A DNA stretch of 36,344 nucleotides from Opitutia bacterium Tous-C1TDCM (GCA_002288455.1 NEUS01000029.1:1-36344), one strand, 5' to 3'. Counted from the stretch's first letter, positions 25,132-32,733 are shown. Notes: generated by a model not told the origin, from the sequence alone. A program made the numbers and translations.

Positions 25132-26628
25132 ATGACCATGCCGACCCCGCTTCCCCCTGCGCCGAACCGCTCGCATTTCAACAACTGGATCAGCGCCATC
25201 GGCGCCGTGGTCGCCGTCGGCGCGATGTTTTCCTTCGCGCTGCTCGCGTGGATGGATTTCACGCAGGGGGACAAAAATCCCTACCTCGGCATTTTCACCT
25301 GGATCGTCTCGCCGGCCTTTCTGCTGGCCGGTCTCGGCCTGGTCGCCTTCGGCTGGTGGGCGCAGCGGCGGTGGTCGATCGTCCACGCCGAAACCAAGCC
25401 CGACAAGTGGCGCCTCAATTTCGCCGATCCGCGGCAGCGCGTCCGGCTCGCTCTCTTCGGCTGCGGCGCCCTCGGCTTCGTCCTGATCAGCGCGTTCGGC
25501 AGCTACCAGACCTACCACATCGCCGAATCGAATTCGTTCTGCGGCGAAGTCTGCCACCAGGCGATGAATCCCGAGTTCGTCACCTACAAGCGCGGCGCCC
25601 ATGCCCGCGTCGATTGCGTCCAATGCCACGTCGGCTCCGGCGCCGAGTGGTTCATCAAGGCCAAGATCAACGGCACGCACCAGCTGATCGCGTACACCTT
25701 CGACAACTACAAGCGCCCGATCGAGACGCCGCTGAAAAACCTGCGGCCCGCCAAGGACACCTGCGAAAAATGCCACTGGCCCGAGAAGTTCCACGGCAAC
25801 ACCGAGATCGAGTACAACCATTTCCTCTCCGACAAAAAGAACACGCCGTACACGGTCCGCATGCTGATGCACGTGAACAAGAGCTCCCCGGGCAGCCCGC
25901 TCGGCGGCATCCACTGGCACACGAGCGACACCGTGAAGGTCGAGTACTACGCGACCGACCAGAAGCGGCAGGACATTCCCTGGACCCGCGTCACCAATCT
26001 CAAGGACGGCACCTCGCAGGTCTTCCGCACCGCCGCCTTCAAGGGCGAGCCGCCCGCCGACCAGATCCGCACGATGGACTGCATGGATTGCCACAACCGC
26101 CCCGCGCACCATTTCCCCACCGCCAACGAGGCGGTCGAGGGCGCGATGGCCTCCGGCGCCCTTTCCCTCAAGCTGCCGAACATCAAACGCGTCGCCGTCC
26201 AGGCGATGACGGAATCCAAGATCACCGCCGCCGCCGAGGCGCCGCAGAAGATCGCCGACTTCATCCGTTCCAAGTACAAAGATCCCGCGCTCGCTCCCGA
26301 GATTCCCGGCGCGATCGCCGCCGTGCAGCAGATCTTCGCCGCGACCATTTTCCCCGAACGCAAAGCCGACTGGCGCGTGTACCCGAACAACATCGGCCAC
26401 AAGGACTGGGCCGGCTGCTTCCGCTGCCACGACGACAAACACAAATCCGCCGCCGGCCAGCCCGTCCGTTCCAGCGATTGCAATTCCTGCCACACCATTC
26501 TCTCGCAGGGCAAAGGCGCCGACCTCGACTTGCTCAGCGCCAAGGGCCTCGCGTTCAAGCACCCCGACGGCGAGCCCGATGCCGAGCTCTCCTGCGTCGA
26601 TTGCCACAACGGCGGGATCCAGAAATAA
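25132..26628 (+). CDS. NapC/NirT-like membrane cytochrome with seven haem c sites
   Basis: A 498-residue inner-membrane cytochrome with three hydrophobic segments (about 17-40, 52-75, 105-122) followed by a periplasmic part with seven CXXCH: CGEVCH begins at residue 137, then CVQCH, CEKCH, CMDCH, CFRCH, CNSCH and CVDCH. FCGEVCHQAMNPEF and the four-haem start resemble NapC/NirT quinol dehydrogenases, but the extra haems and extra membrane helices are not standard. It probably takes electrons from quinol and hands them to periplasmic partners. The 100-bp gap after the cytochrome c gene has no promoter box, so they are likely co-transcribed. A start at 25138 is equally possible. Confidence 0.88.
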   Translation: MTMPTPLPPAPNRSHFNNWISAIGAVVAVGAMFSFALLAWMDFTQGDKNPYLGIFTWIVSPAFLLAGLGLVAFGWWAQRRWSIVHAETKPDKWRLNFADPRQRVRLALFGCGALGFVLISAFGSYQTYHIAESNSFCGEVCHQAMNPEFVTYKRGAHARVDCVQCHVGSGAEWFIKAKINGTHQLIAYTFDNYKRPIETPLKNLRPAKDTCEKCHWPEKFHGNTEIEYNHFLSDKKNTPYTVRMLMHVNKSSPGSPLGGIHWHTSDTVKVEYYATDQKRQDIPWTRVTNLKDGTSQVFRTAAFKGEPPADQIRTMDCMDCHNRPAHHFPTANEAVEGAMASGALSLKLPNIKRVAVQAMTESKITAAAEAPQKIADFIRSKYKDPALAPEIPGAIAAVQQIFAATIFPERKADWRVYPNNIGHKDWAGCFRCHDDKHKSAAGQPVRSSDCNSCHTILSQGKGADLDLLSAKGLAFKHPDGEPDAELSCVDCHNGGIQK

Positions 26629-26644
26629 TCCCGGAAAACGCAGT

Positions 26645-26802
26645 GGGTCACGGAGTCCACGGAGGCAAACCCGAGGACACGGAGGGTCGCATAAATTCGG
26701 GAACGCTCGCGCTTACTGGGCCGTTGGCGTCCGGAAACCCGACCGCGGAACCGCCCGTTCGTTCTCCGTGAACTCCGTCTGTGCTCGGTGACCTCCGTGA
26801 CC
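26645..26802. repeat. inverted repeat built of CACGGAG units
   Basis: Left arm 26645-26686 contains TCACGGAG, CCACGGAG and ACACGGAG; right arm 26761-26802 contains their complements (CTCCGTGA, CTCCGTCT, CTCCGTGA). The arms are about 42 bases and the loop about 75. The element fills the gap between two convergent genes, where it could fold and stop transcription from both sides. Similar CACGGAG/CACAGAG runs are seen between genes of many environmental bacteria. Confidence 0.7.
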
Positions 26803-26846
26803 GAACTCGACCCCGGAAATCAGGACCGATCGCCCGCGGCGCGGCG

Positions 26847-27122
26847 TCACACGCCGTGCGTCCGGCTCGGCTCGGGTTCGTCGTCGGCCTTGCCCTCGTA
26901 CAGGTGCGGGCCGCCGGCGGAGTCGCTCCACAACGGCAGGTTGTCGCGGCGCCACGCCGCGGTTTCGACGATGTCGGTGCCGACCCCGGGACGCCGCGCC
27001 TCGAGCATGAGGCGGTTCAGCGCCGCGTAGGCGATGTCGGCGGGTTTCACGGCCAGCGATTCGGCGTAGCGGTTGACGGCGTCGAACTCGGCCTGCTCCA
27101 GCTGGATTTTGACGGTGGGCAT
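26847..27122 (-). CDS. small protein, possible ribbon-helix-helix DNA-binding protein
   Basis: A 91-residue protein. The N-terminal MPTVKIQLEQAEFDAVNRYA has a beta strand followed by two helices (then ESLAVKPADIAYAALNRLML), the layout of a ribbon-helix-helix (CopG/Arc-like) fold. The C-terminal half (PLWSDSAGGPHLYEGKADDE) is probably disordered. No toxin partner is adjacent, so a stand-alone regulator or a structural protein is more likely than an antitoxin. The ATG has AGGAGG upstream. It is divergent from the eleven-heme gene and shares a 184-bp control region with it, so it may regulate that gene. Family assignment is tentative. Confidence 0.55.
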   Translation of the reverse strand: MPTVKIQLEQAEFDAVNRYAESLAVKPADIAYAALNRLMLEARRPGVGTDIVETAAWRRDNLPLWSDSAGGPHLYEGKADDEPEPSRTHGV

Positions 27123-27149
27123 AGTTCCTCCTGGTTGAGTTGCACCGGC

Positions 27150-27211
27150 ACGATACTCCCGCGCCGGCCGCCGCAGTGCGCAGCGTTTGGCCGAAGCGGC
27201 GCGGATTTGGT
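27150..27211 (-). promoter_or_regulatory. double-box promoter of the small ribbon-helix-helix-like gene
   Basis: Minus-strand order: box 1 ACCAAATCCGCG (27200-27211, one base shorter than usual), box 2 GCCAAACGCTGCG (27179-27191), with the GCG triplets 21 bp apart, a 23-bp gap, and TATCGT (27150-27155). Confidence 0.65.
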
Positions 27212-27237
27212 CCGTCCCGGGTCGACGCGCCGGTTCG

Positions 27238-27300
27238 ATCAATAACCGCGTGCCAAGGGCCAACGCGTGCGCAGAGTCCCGGCCGTTTCCGGGGTAGGCT
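27238..27300 (+). promoter_or_regulatory. double-box promoter of the eleven-heme cytochrome
   Basis: Box 1 ATCAATAACCGCG (27238-27250), box 2 GCCAACGCGTGCG (27259-27271) at 21 bp, a 23-bp gap, TAGGCT (27295-27300), and the ATG six bases later. Confidence 0.72.
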
Positions 27301-27306
27301 CCCCGC

Positions 27307-29427
27307 ATGAAAGCGCAGATCGTAGGGCTGCTGCTGACGGCGCTGGCGGCGGGCGCAGCCGAGATCGCAATTTCGGCGCCGCCCGCGGTGCCGAACAAGG
27401 ACTGCCTCGAGTGCCACGAGGCGGAGTTCAAACCGAAGAAACGGGGGCAGCCGCCCGAGTGGATCGGCATCCGGCCCGAGCTGTTCGCGAAATCCGTCCA
27501 CGGCAAAACCAACTGCGTCGACTGCCACACTACGCTCAAGGAAGCGGAGCACGCCTCGAAATTGCCCCCGGCCCAATGCGCCTCGTGCCACGAAAAGGCC
27601 GCCGCGCAATTCCAGGCCAGCATCCACGGCGTGACGCGCGCCGACGGCAAACCCGCCGCCACCTGCACGACCTGCCACGGCGACGCGCACACCATGGTGC
27701 CGGTGAAGCACCTCGATTCCCCGGCCTTCAAATTCAATCTCCTGCAGACCTGCGCCACGTGCCACGAGGACGAGGCCGCCGCGAAAAAACTCGGCCTCCG
27801 GCCCACGCAGGCGATCGCGAAATTCCGCGACAGCATCCACGGCCAGGGCCTCTTCAAGATGGGCCTCACCGTCTCGCCCTCGTGCAACGATTGCCACGGC
27901 GTGCACGACATCCGCTCGATCAAGGATGCCGCCGCGCACACCAGCAAAGCCGCCCTCGCCGGCACCTGCGGCACCTGCCACGTCGGCGTCGAGAAAACCT
28001 ACCTCGCCAGCGTGCACGGCCAATTGCTGCTCCAGGGCGACCCCAAGGGCCCGGTCTGCACGGATTGCCATTCCGCCCACAGCATCGAGCGCCCGAGCAG
28101 CGCGCACTTCAAGGCGACGAGCGACCGGAGCTGCGGCAAATGCCACGAGGACCGCCTCGCCAATTACCGCGAGACCTACCACGGCAAGGCCATGGCGCTC
28201 GGCCGCACCAACGTCGCGCCCGACGTCGCCGCCTGCTACGATTGCCACGGCCACCACGACGTGCTGCCGCACACGAATCCGGAGTCCCGCCTCGCTCCCG
28301 GCAACATCGTCGCCACCTGCGCGCAGTGCCACGCCGGCGTCAACGCGTCCTTCACGCAGTACCAGCCGCACGCCGACCCGAGCGACGGGAAACACTATCC
28401 CGCGCTCCACGGCGTGTACGTTTTCATGACGTCGCTGCTCGTGTCCGTGTTCGCCTTCTTCGGTGTCCACACGCTGCTCTGGCTCGTGCGCTTCGGCCTC
28501 GCCTGGCGCCGCGATCCCGCCGCCTTCCGGGCCGCCCGCGTCGCCGCGCATGCCGATGCCGAGACTTACCGGCGCTTCGATCCCTTCGAGCGGTTCCTCC
28601 ACATGCTCGTCGTCACGAGCTTCCTTACGCTCGTGATCACCGGCATGCCGCTCAAGTTCTACGACACGGCCTGGGCGCGCTTCATGTTCGATGTCATCGG
28701 CGGCCCCGAGGCCGCGCGCGTCCTCCACCACCTCGCGGCCCTCGTCACCTTCCTCTACTTCGGCCTCCACCTGTGGAGCATCGTCGCGAAGAGCTGGCGC
28801 GCCCGCGCCGCGCTGCGCGATCCCGCCACCGGGCGTTTCGCTTTCGGCCGCCTCTGGGGCGCCGTCTTCGGTCCCGATTCGATGGTGCCGTCGCTGCAGG
28901 ACGGCCGCGACTTCGTCGCCCATCTGAAGTGGTTCTTCGGCCGCGGCCCGCGCCCGCAATGGGACCGCTGGACGTACTGGGAACGCTTCGACTACTTCGC
29001 CGTGTTCTGGGGCGTCGCCATCATCGGCCTCTCCGGCCTCGTGCTCTGGTTCCCGAAGTTCTTCACGACCTTCCTCCCCGGCTGGCTGATCAACATCGCG
29101 GTCGTCGTGCACTCGGACGAAGCCCTGCTCGCCGCGGGTTTCATCTTCACGTTCCATTTCTTCAACACCCATTTCCGCCTCGATAAATTCCCGATGGATA
29201 CGGTCATCTTCTCGGGCCACATCTCGAAAACGGAAATGCTCCACGAGCGCCGCCGCTGGTACGACCGCCTGGTCGCGAGCGGCAAACTGGAACAGCACCG
29301 CGTGCTGCACAGCGATTGGGAATCCCGGAAGACGCTCTACCGCACGATGGGCTTCGTCTTCCTCGGCACCGGCCTGGCGATCCTCGCCCTGATGGTCTAT
29401 GCGCTGCTCACCCGCGTGCTGCCCTGA
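27307..29427 (+). CDS. eleven-heme cytochrome c fused to a membrane cytochrome b (CbcL-like)
   Basis: A 706-residue fusion. A signal peptide (residues 1-24) is followed by a periplasmic domain with eleven CXXCH motifs between residue 33 (CLECH) and about residue 342 (CAQCH). From about residue 368 comes a membrane cytochrome b domain with four or five helices and conserved histidines (ERFLHMLVV, VLHHLAAL, FGLHLWSIV, FTFHFFNTHF), which fit two haem b sites. The architecture, multihaem c domain first and b-type domain last, is that of Geobacter CbcL, a quinol dehydrogenase of the respiratory chain to extracellular acceptors. Similarity in order does not prove the same substrate. It is probably a quinol dehydrogenase that feeds the eight-heme cytochrome downstream. 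The ATG lies six bases after the -10, with no Shine-Dalgarno. Confidence 0.88.
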   Translation: MKAQIVGLLLTALAAGAAEIAISAPPAVPNKDCLECHEAEFKPKKRGQPPEWIGIRPELFAKSVHGKTNCVDCHTTLKEAEHASKLPPAQCASCHEKAAAQFQASIHGVTRADGKPAATCTTCHGDAHTMVPVKHLDSPAFKFNLLQTCATCHEDEAAAKKLGLRPTQAIAKFRDSIHGQGLFKMGLTVSPSCNDCHGVHDIRSIKDAAAHTSKAALAGTCGTCHVGVEKTYLASVHGQLLLQGDPKGPVCTDCHSAHSIERPSSAHFKATSDRSCGKCHEDRLANYRETYHGKAMALGRTNVAPDVAACYDCHGHHDVLPHTNPESRLAPGNIVATCAQCHAGVNASFTQYQPHADPSDGKHYPALHGVYVFMTSLLVSVFAFFGVHTLLWLVRFGLAWRRDPAAFRAARVAAHADAETYRRFDPFERFLHMLVVTSFLTLVITGMPLKFYDTAWARFMFDVIGGPEAARVLHHLAALVTFLYFGLHLWSIVAKSWRARAALRDPATGRFAFGRLWGAVFGPDSMVPSLQDGRDFVAHLKWFFGRGPRPQWDRWTYWERFDYFAVFWGVAIIGLSGLVLWFPKFFTTFLPGWLINIAVVVHSDEALLAAGFIFTFHFFNTHFRLDKFPMDTVIFSGHISKTEMLHERRRWYDRLVASGKLEQHRVLHSDWESRKTLYRTMGFVFLGTGLAILALMVYALLTRVLP

Positions 29428-29433
29428 CACGCC

Positions 29434-29482
29434 CCAACTCAAAACCCAAAACTCAAAACCCGGCCCGCAAACTCCAAACTCC
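29434..29482. repeat. 7-bp tandem repeat, inverted orientation
   Basis: Read on the minus strand it gives GAGTTTG, GAGTTTG, GGGTTTT, GAGTTTT, GGGTTTT, GAGTTG, the same heptad family as at 2248. It follows the eleven-heme gene. The rest of the 292-bp gap holds the next promoter and nothing else I can identify. Confidence 0.7.
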
Positions 29483-29595
29483 CTCCGCCTTCCCCGGCCG
29501 CGAGGGACGGCGCGGAAACCTCCGCTGATACTGGCATTTCTCCCGCGGATCTTGGCCAGCCTGCGCGGTTTGGGAAAGGGAGCCGGTCCGCAATC

Positions 29596-29658
29596 ACCAA
29601 CCCCTGCGCGTTGCTTGGCAACGGATGCGCAGCCCGCGGGCCGATGTTGGGGCATAAA
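29596..29658 (+). promoter_or_regulatory. double-box promoter of the eight-heme cytochrome operon
   Basis: Box 1 ACCAACCCCTGCG (29596-29608), box 2 GGCAACGGATGCG (29617-29629) at 21 bp, a 23-bp gap and CATAAA (29653-29658). A leader of about 55 bases is expected; GTTGC-TTG-GCAAC also forms a short hairpin within the boxes. Confidence 0.68.
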
Positions 29659-29719
29659 GGTACGCGTTGGAAAAAGTCCGCGTTCCCCATCGCCCAAGCA
29701 AACTCAACCCTGACCGAAC

Positions 29720-30499
29720 ATGAAGTTTCGACCACGCCTCAATAAAAATGCCCTGCTCTTCGGAGGGGCCGCAGCCTGGGGACTGCTGCTCATCTCCTGC
29801 GTCATGGTGAACCGGACGGTACTCCAGTCGCCCCTGATTCCCGGCGCCACGTTTGTCGGCAACAAAGCCTGCACCGAATGCCACGCCGAACATGTCGAAG
29901 GTTTCGCCGACGCCACGCACGCCAACGTCGCCCTCGGCGACGCCAAACTCGGCAGCACGGGCTGCGAGGCCTGCCACGGCCCCGGCAGCCTGCACGTGAA
30001 ATCCGGCGGCACCAAAGCCACCATCGTCAACGCCGGCGCGAAGCCCGAGACCTGCTTCCAATGCCACTTGGACAAGCGCGGCGAATTCAGTCTCGCCAAC
30101 AGCCACGCGGTCCTCGCCGGCAAGGTGAGCTGCAACGACTGCCATGACCCGCACCGCGGCAACGCGATCTCCGGCTCCGGCGCCGCGCTCGAGGCCCAGA
30201 ACGAGACCTGCACCAAGTGCCACACCGCCCAGAAGGGCCCCTTCATCTTCGGGCACAACGCGATGAAGGAAGGCTGCGTCGCCTGCCACAGCCCGCACGG
30301 CTCGGTGAACCAGAAGATGCTCGTCGCCCGCGACGCGAATCTCTGCCTCCGCTGCCACCTGCAGACCACCGACCGCAACGGCGTGATCTTGGTCAGCGGT
30401 TCGGACCACCGGACCCGCCTCCAGAACGGCACCTGCTGGATCGCCGGCTGCCACGAAGCCGTCCACGGCTCCAACTCCAGCAAATCCCTGCGTTACTAA
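29720..30499 (+). CDS. multiheme cytochrome c with seven CXXCH and one CX4CH (MtrA/DmsE-like)
   Basis: A 259-residue cytochrome. The N-terminal hydrophobic segment ends in LISC (C27), which fits a lipoprotein cleavage site, so the protein may be membrane-anchored rather than soluble. Seven CXXCH motifs follow (CTECH, CEACH, CFQCH, CNDCH, CTKCH, CVACH, CLRCH), and the last haem site near the C-terminus is CWIAGCH, a CX4CH. The spacing, the many extra histidines, and the end CHEAVHGSNSSKSL are like MtrA/DmsE/PioA-type cytochromes, which sit inside an outer-membrane barrel; those usually have ten haems. The barrel gene that follows after 20 bases supports a porin-cytochrome pair. The ATG is the only good start. 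Confidence 0.85.
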   Translation: MKFRPRLNKNALLFGGAAAWGLLLISCVMVNRTVLQSPLIPGATFVGNKACTECHAEHVEGFADATHANVALGDAKLGSTGCEACHGPGSLHVKSGGTKATIVNAGAKPETCFQCHLDKRGEFSLANSHAVLAGKVSCNDCHDPHRGNAISGSGAALEAQNETCTKCHTAQKGPFIFGHNAMKEGCVACHSPHGSVNQKMLVARDANLCLRCHLQTTDRNGVILVSGSDHRTRLQNGTCWIAGCHEAVHGSNSSKSLRY

Positions 30500-30519
30500 C
30501 CCCCGACCACCGCAACGTC

Positions 30520-32703
30520 ATGAACGCACTGTCCATGTTTCTCCGCCGCTCGGCCCTCGTGCTGACCGGCGCCCTCCTCGGGGCCGGGGCCCAGGCCGCC
30601 GAAGCCGATGCCTTCCCGACCTTCGACGAAAACTACATCAAGGTTTCCGGCCAGGTCCCCAATTTCACCGGCAGCAAAGCCGCGTACCAGACCCGCACCC
30701 GCAACGCCACCACCGGCTTCGGCGGGATCGAGGCCTTCAACTACACCAAGGAGGTGTCCAGGATCACGACCGCCACCGTCGACGGCCGCGTGCTGCCCGG
30801 CAGCGAGGACTACTGGCTCCAGTTCAAGGTCGTGAAGAACGAGGTCGGCGCCATCGACGTCGGCTACAAGCGCTTCCGCACCTTCTACGACGGCGCGGGC
30901 GGCTTCTTCCCGCTCAACAACGCGTGGCTGCCGATCTACCAGCGCGCGCTCCACGTCGACCGCGGCGACTTCTACGTCAACGCCACGATCGCCCTGCCCA
31001 AGGCGCCCGTCTTCACCTTCCGCTACCGGAACCAGACCCGCACCGGCCGCAAGGACTCGACGATCTGGGGCGACACCGACTTCACCGGCGTCCCCATCAG
31101 CTCTTTGGGTTCGCAGAATGTCTTTTCCGCCAACCGGAAAATCATTCCCGCCTACCTCGACCTCGGCGAACGCCAGGAACAGATCGAGGCCTCCGTCCGG
31201 CACACCGTCGGCAAGACGACCGGCTCGCTCACCCTCGTCGTCGATCGCATCGATAACTTGAATACGCGCTCCGTCGACCGCTTCCCGGGCCAGCTCCGGC
31301 CCTTCCCGGCCATCCCGGCCAATCCCCCGACTCTTGTCCCGCCCGCGCTGGCCAACAGCGAGAACAAGGGCTTCGACCAGCAGGGCTTCGAAGAGAGCAG
31401 CTACGGCTTCATCGGCAAGGTCGAGACGGCGTTCAGCGACCGGCTCACCGGCTTCGTCCAAGCCCATCTCAAGCATGCCGCCATCGACACCAGCGCCTCC
31501 CGCCTGATCACCGGCAGCTTCGCCACCCTGGCCGGCACGGTCGCCCCCGTCGGTTCCTTCACCGCCGGCGGCCGCCCCCCGTACTCCCACAACAGCACGG
31601 GCGATCTCGATCTGGATGTGCTCGTCGGCACCGTCGGCCTCAACGCCAAGCCGAACAAAGACCTCCGCGTGGATGTCGCGCTCAAGCTTGAGCACCTGCA
31701 GTACGACGGCCGCAACAACGCCGTCTACGTCAACAACCTCGTCAACCAGACCACCGGTTCCGTGACCCAGCTTCTGGTGCCCGCGCCGAGTTCCTCTTCC
31801 GTCGACGAGAAGCCGGTCGTGCCGGAGATCAGCCTCCGCTACACCGGCATCACGAAGGTCAGCCTCTTCGCGACCTGGGACTACCGCCGCGTTCCGGGCG
31901 ACGAGAAATTCGCCTACGCCAGCATCAGCCCCGGCGGCGGCAGCATCGTCGGCACCCTGAATCTCTTCAACAACAAGGTGAAGGAGAGCCACACCAATGT
32001 CCGCCTCGGCGGCAGTTGGACGCCCAACGCGTTCTTCAACGGCCGGGCCGAGTTTTTCACCAAGAACCACGAGAACCGCTTCGACGCGTACCTCACCGGC
32101 ACCGAATTCTATTTCCTCGATTACGATATCTCGGGGGTGAAACTGACCGGTACCTTCCGGCCCAATCCGCAGGTCGGCTTCACGACCCGCTACGTCCAGC
32201 AGCGCGGCAAGGCCGCCATCGCCAGCACGGGCTACGCGGAGGGCGATTCCAACAACTCCCGCCGGCACAACATCGCCGCCACGCTCGACCTCAACCCGAG
32301 CAAGCTGGTGTACGTGCAGGCCAATGTGAACGTCGTCTTCGACAAGCTGAGCACCGCCTATCCCCGCGCCGGCGGCTCCGCCAACGACGTGCTCCGCAAC
32401 GCCGACAACAATTACTGGAACGGCAACGTCGTCACCGGCTACGTGCTCGACAAGAACACCGACGCCCTCATCGAGGCGACGTACTACAAAGCCGACAACT
32501 ACAACACCGCCATCGTCGCCAGCGATCCCTATGGCGCCGGCGGCCGCGACTACACCGTCGCCTTCGGCGTGAAACACAAGTTCACGCCCAAGCTGCTGGG
32601 CTCCGCCAAGGTCGGCTACATCGACAGCCGCAACCTCACCGCCGGCGGCAACTCCGACTTCAAGGGACCCCTGTTCTACGCTGCTCTCGAGCACGCGTTC
32701 TGA
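30520..32703 (+). CDS. MtrB/PioB-like outer-membrane beta-barrel protein
   Basis: A 727-residue exported protein. The signal peptide is at 1-27 (LVLTGALLGAGAQAAEA). The mature part is a long run of amphipathic strands with aromatic girdles and polar turns; it ends in YAALEHAF, with the terminal Phe typical of outer-membrane proteins. Near the start GQVPNFTGSKAAYQTRTRNA and GFGGIEAFNYTKEVS resemble the beginning of MtrB/PioB barrels. The N-terminal CXXC of MtrB is missing; no cysteine is seen. MtrB-type barrels surround a multiheme cytochrome and let electrons cross the outer membrane. It is the last gene of the operon with the eight-heme cytochrome and is closed by a strong terminator. Membership of that family is my reading of sequence and context. 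Confidence 0.75.
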   Translation: MNALSMFLRRSALVLTGALLGAGAQAAEADAFPTFDENYIKVSGQVPNFTGSKAAYQTRTRNATTGFGGIEAFNYTKEVSRITTATVDGRVLPGSEDYWLQFKVVKNEVGAIDVGYKRFRTFYDGAGGFFPLNNAWLPIYQRALHVDRGDFYVNATIALPKAPVFTFRYRNQTRTGRKDSTIWGDTDFTGVPISSLGSQNVFSANRKIIPAYLDLGERQEQIEASVRHTVGKTTGSLTLVVDRIDNLNTRSVDRFPGQLRPFPAIPANPPTLVPPALANSENKGFDQQGFEESSYGFIGKVETAFSDRLTGFVQAHLKHAAIDTSASRLITGSFATLAGTVAPVGSFTAGGRPPYSHNSTGDLDLDVLVGTVGLNAKPNKDLRVDVALKLEHLQYDGRNNAVYVNNLVNQTTGSVTQLLVPAPSSSSVDEKPVVPEISLRYTGITKVSLFATWDYRRVPGDEKFAYASISPGGGSIVGTLNLFNNKVKESHTNVRLGGSWTPNAFFNGRAEFFTKNHENRFDAYLTGTEFYFLDYDISGVKLTGTFRPNPQVGFTTRYVQQRGKAAIASTGYAEGDSNNSRRHNIAATLDLNPSKLVYVQANVNVVFDKLSTAYPRAGGSANDVLRNADNNYWNGNVVTGYVLDKNTDALIEATYYKADNYNTAIVASDPYGAGGRDYTVAFGVKHKFTPKLLGSAKVGYIDSRNLTAGGNSDFKGPLFYAALEHAF

Positions 32704-32733
32704 CCGGGAGCCCTTGTGTTACCCCGATAGTGG

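Noticed and set aside
26847..27122. An antitoxin of a toxin-antitoxin pair
   Set aside because: No overlapping or adjacent small toxin gene is present on the same strand.
7182..29629. The double boxes as sigma-54 promoters (GG-N10-GC)
   Set aside because: The GG and GC are ten bases apart, not the required distance, several boxes lack GG, and a TANNNT -10 follows at a constant position.
26713..29697. 994-codon minus-strand frame across the eleven-heme gene
   Set aside because: It is antisense to eleven CXXCH motifs, spans two promoters and the CACGGAG repeat, and shows no family resemblance.
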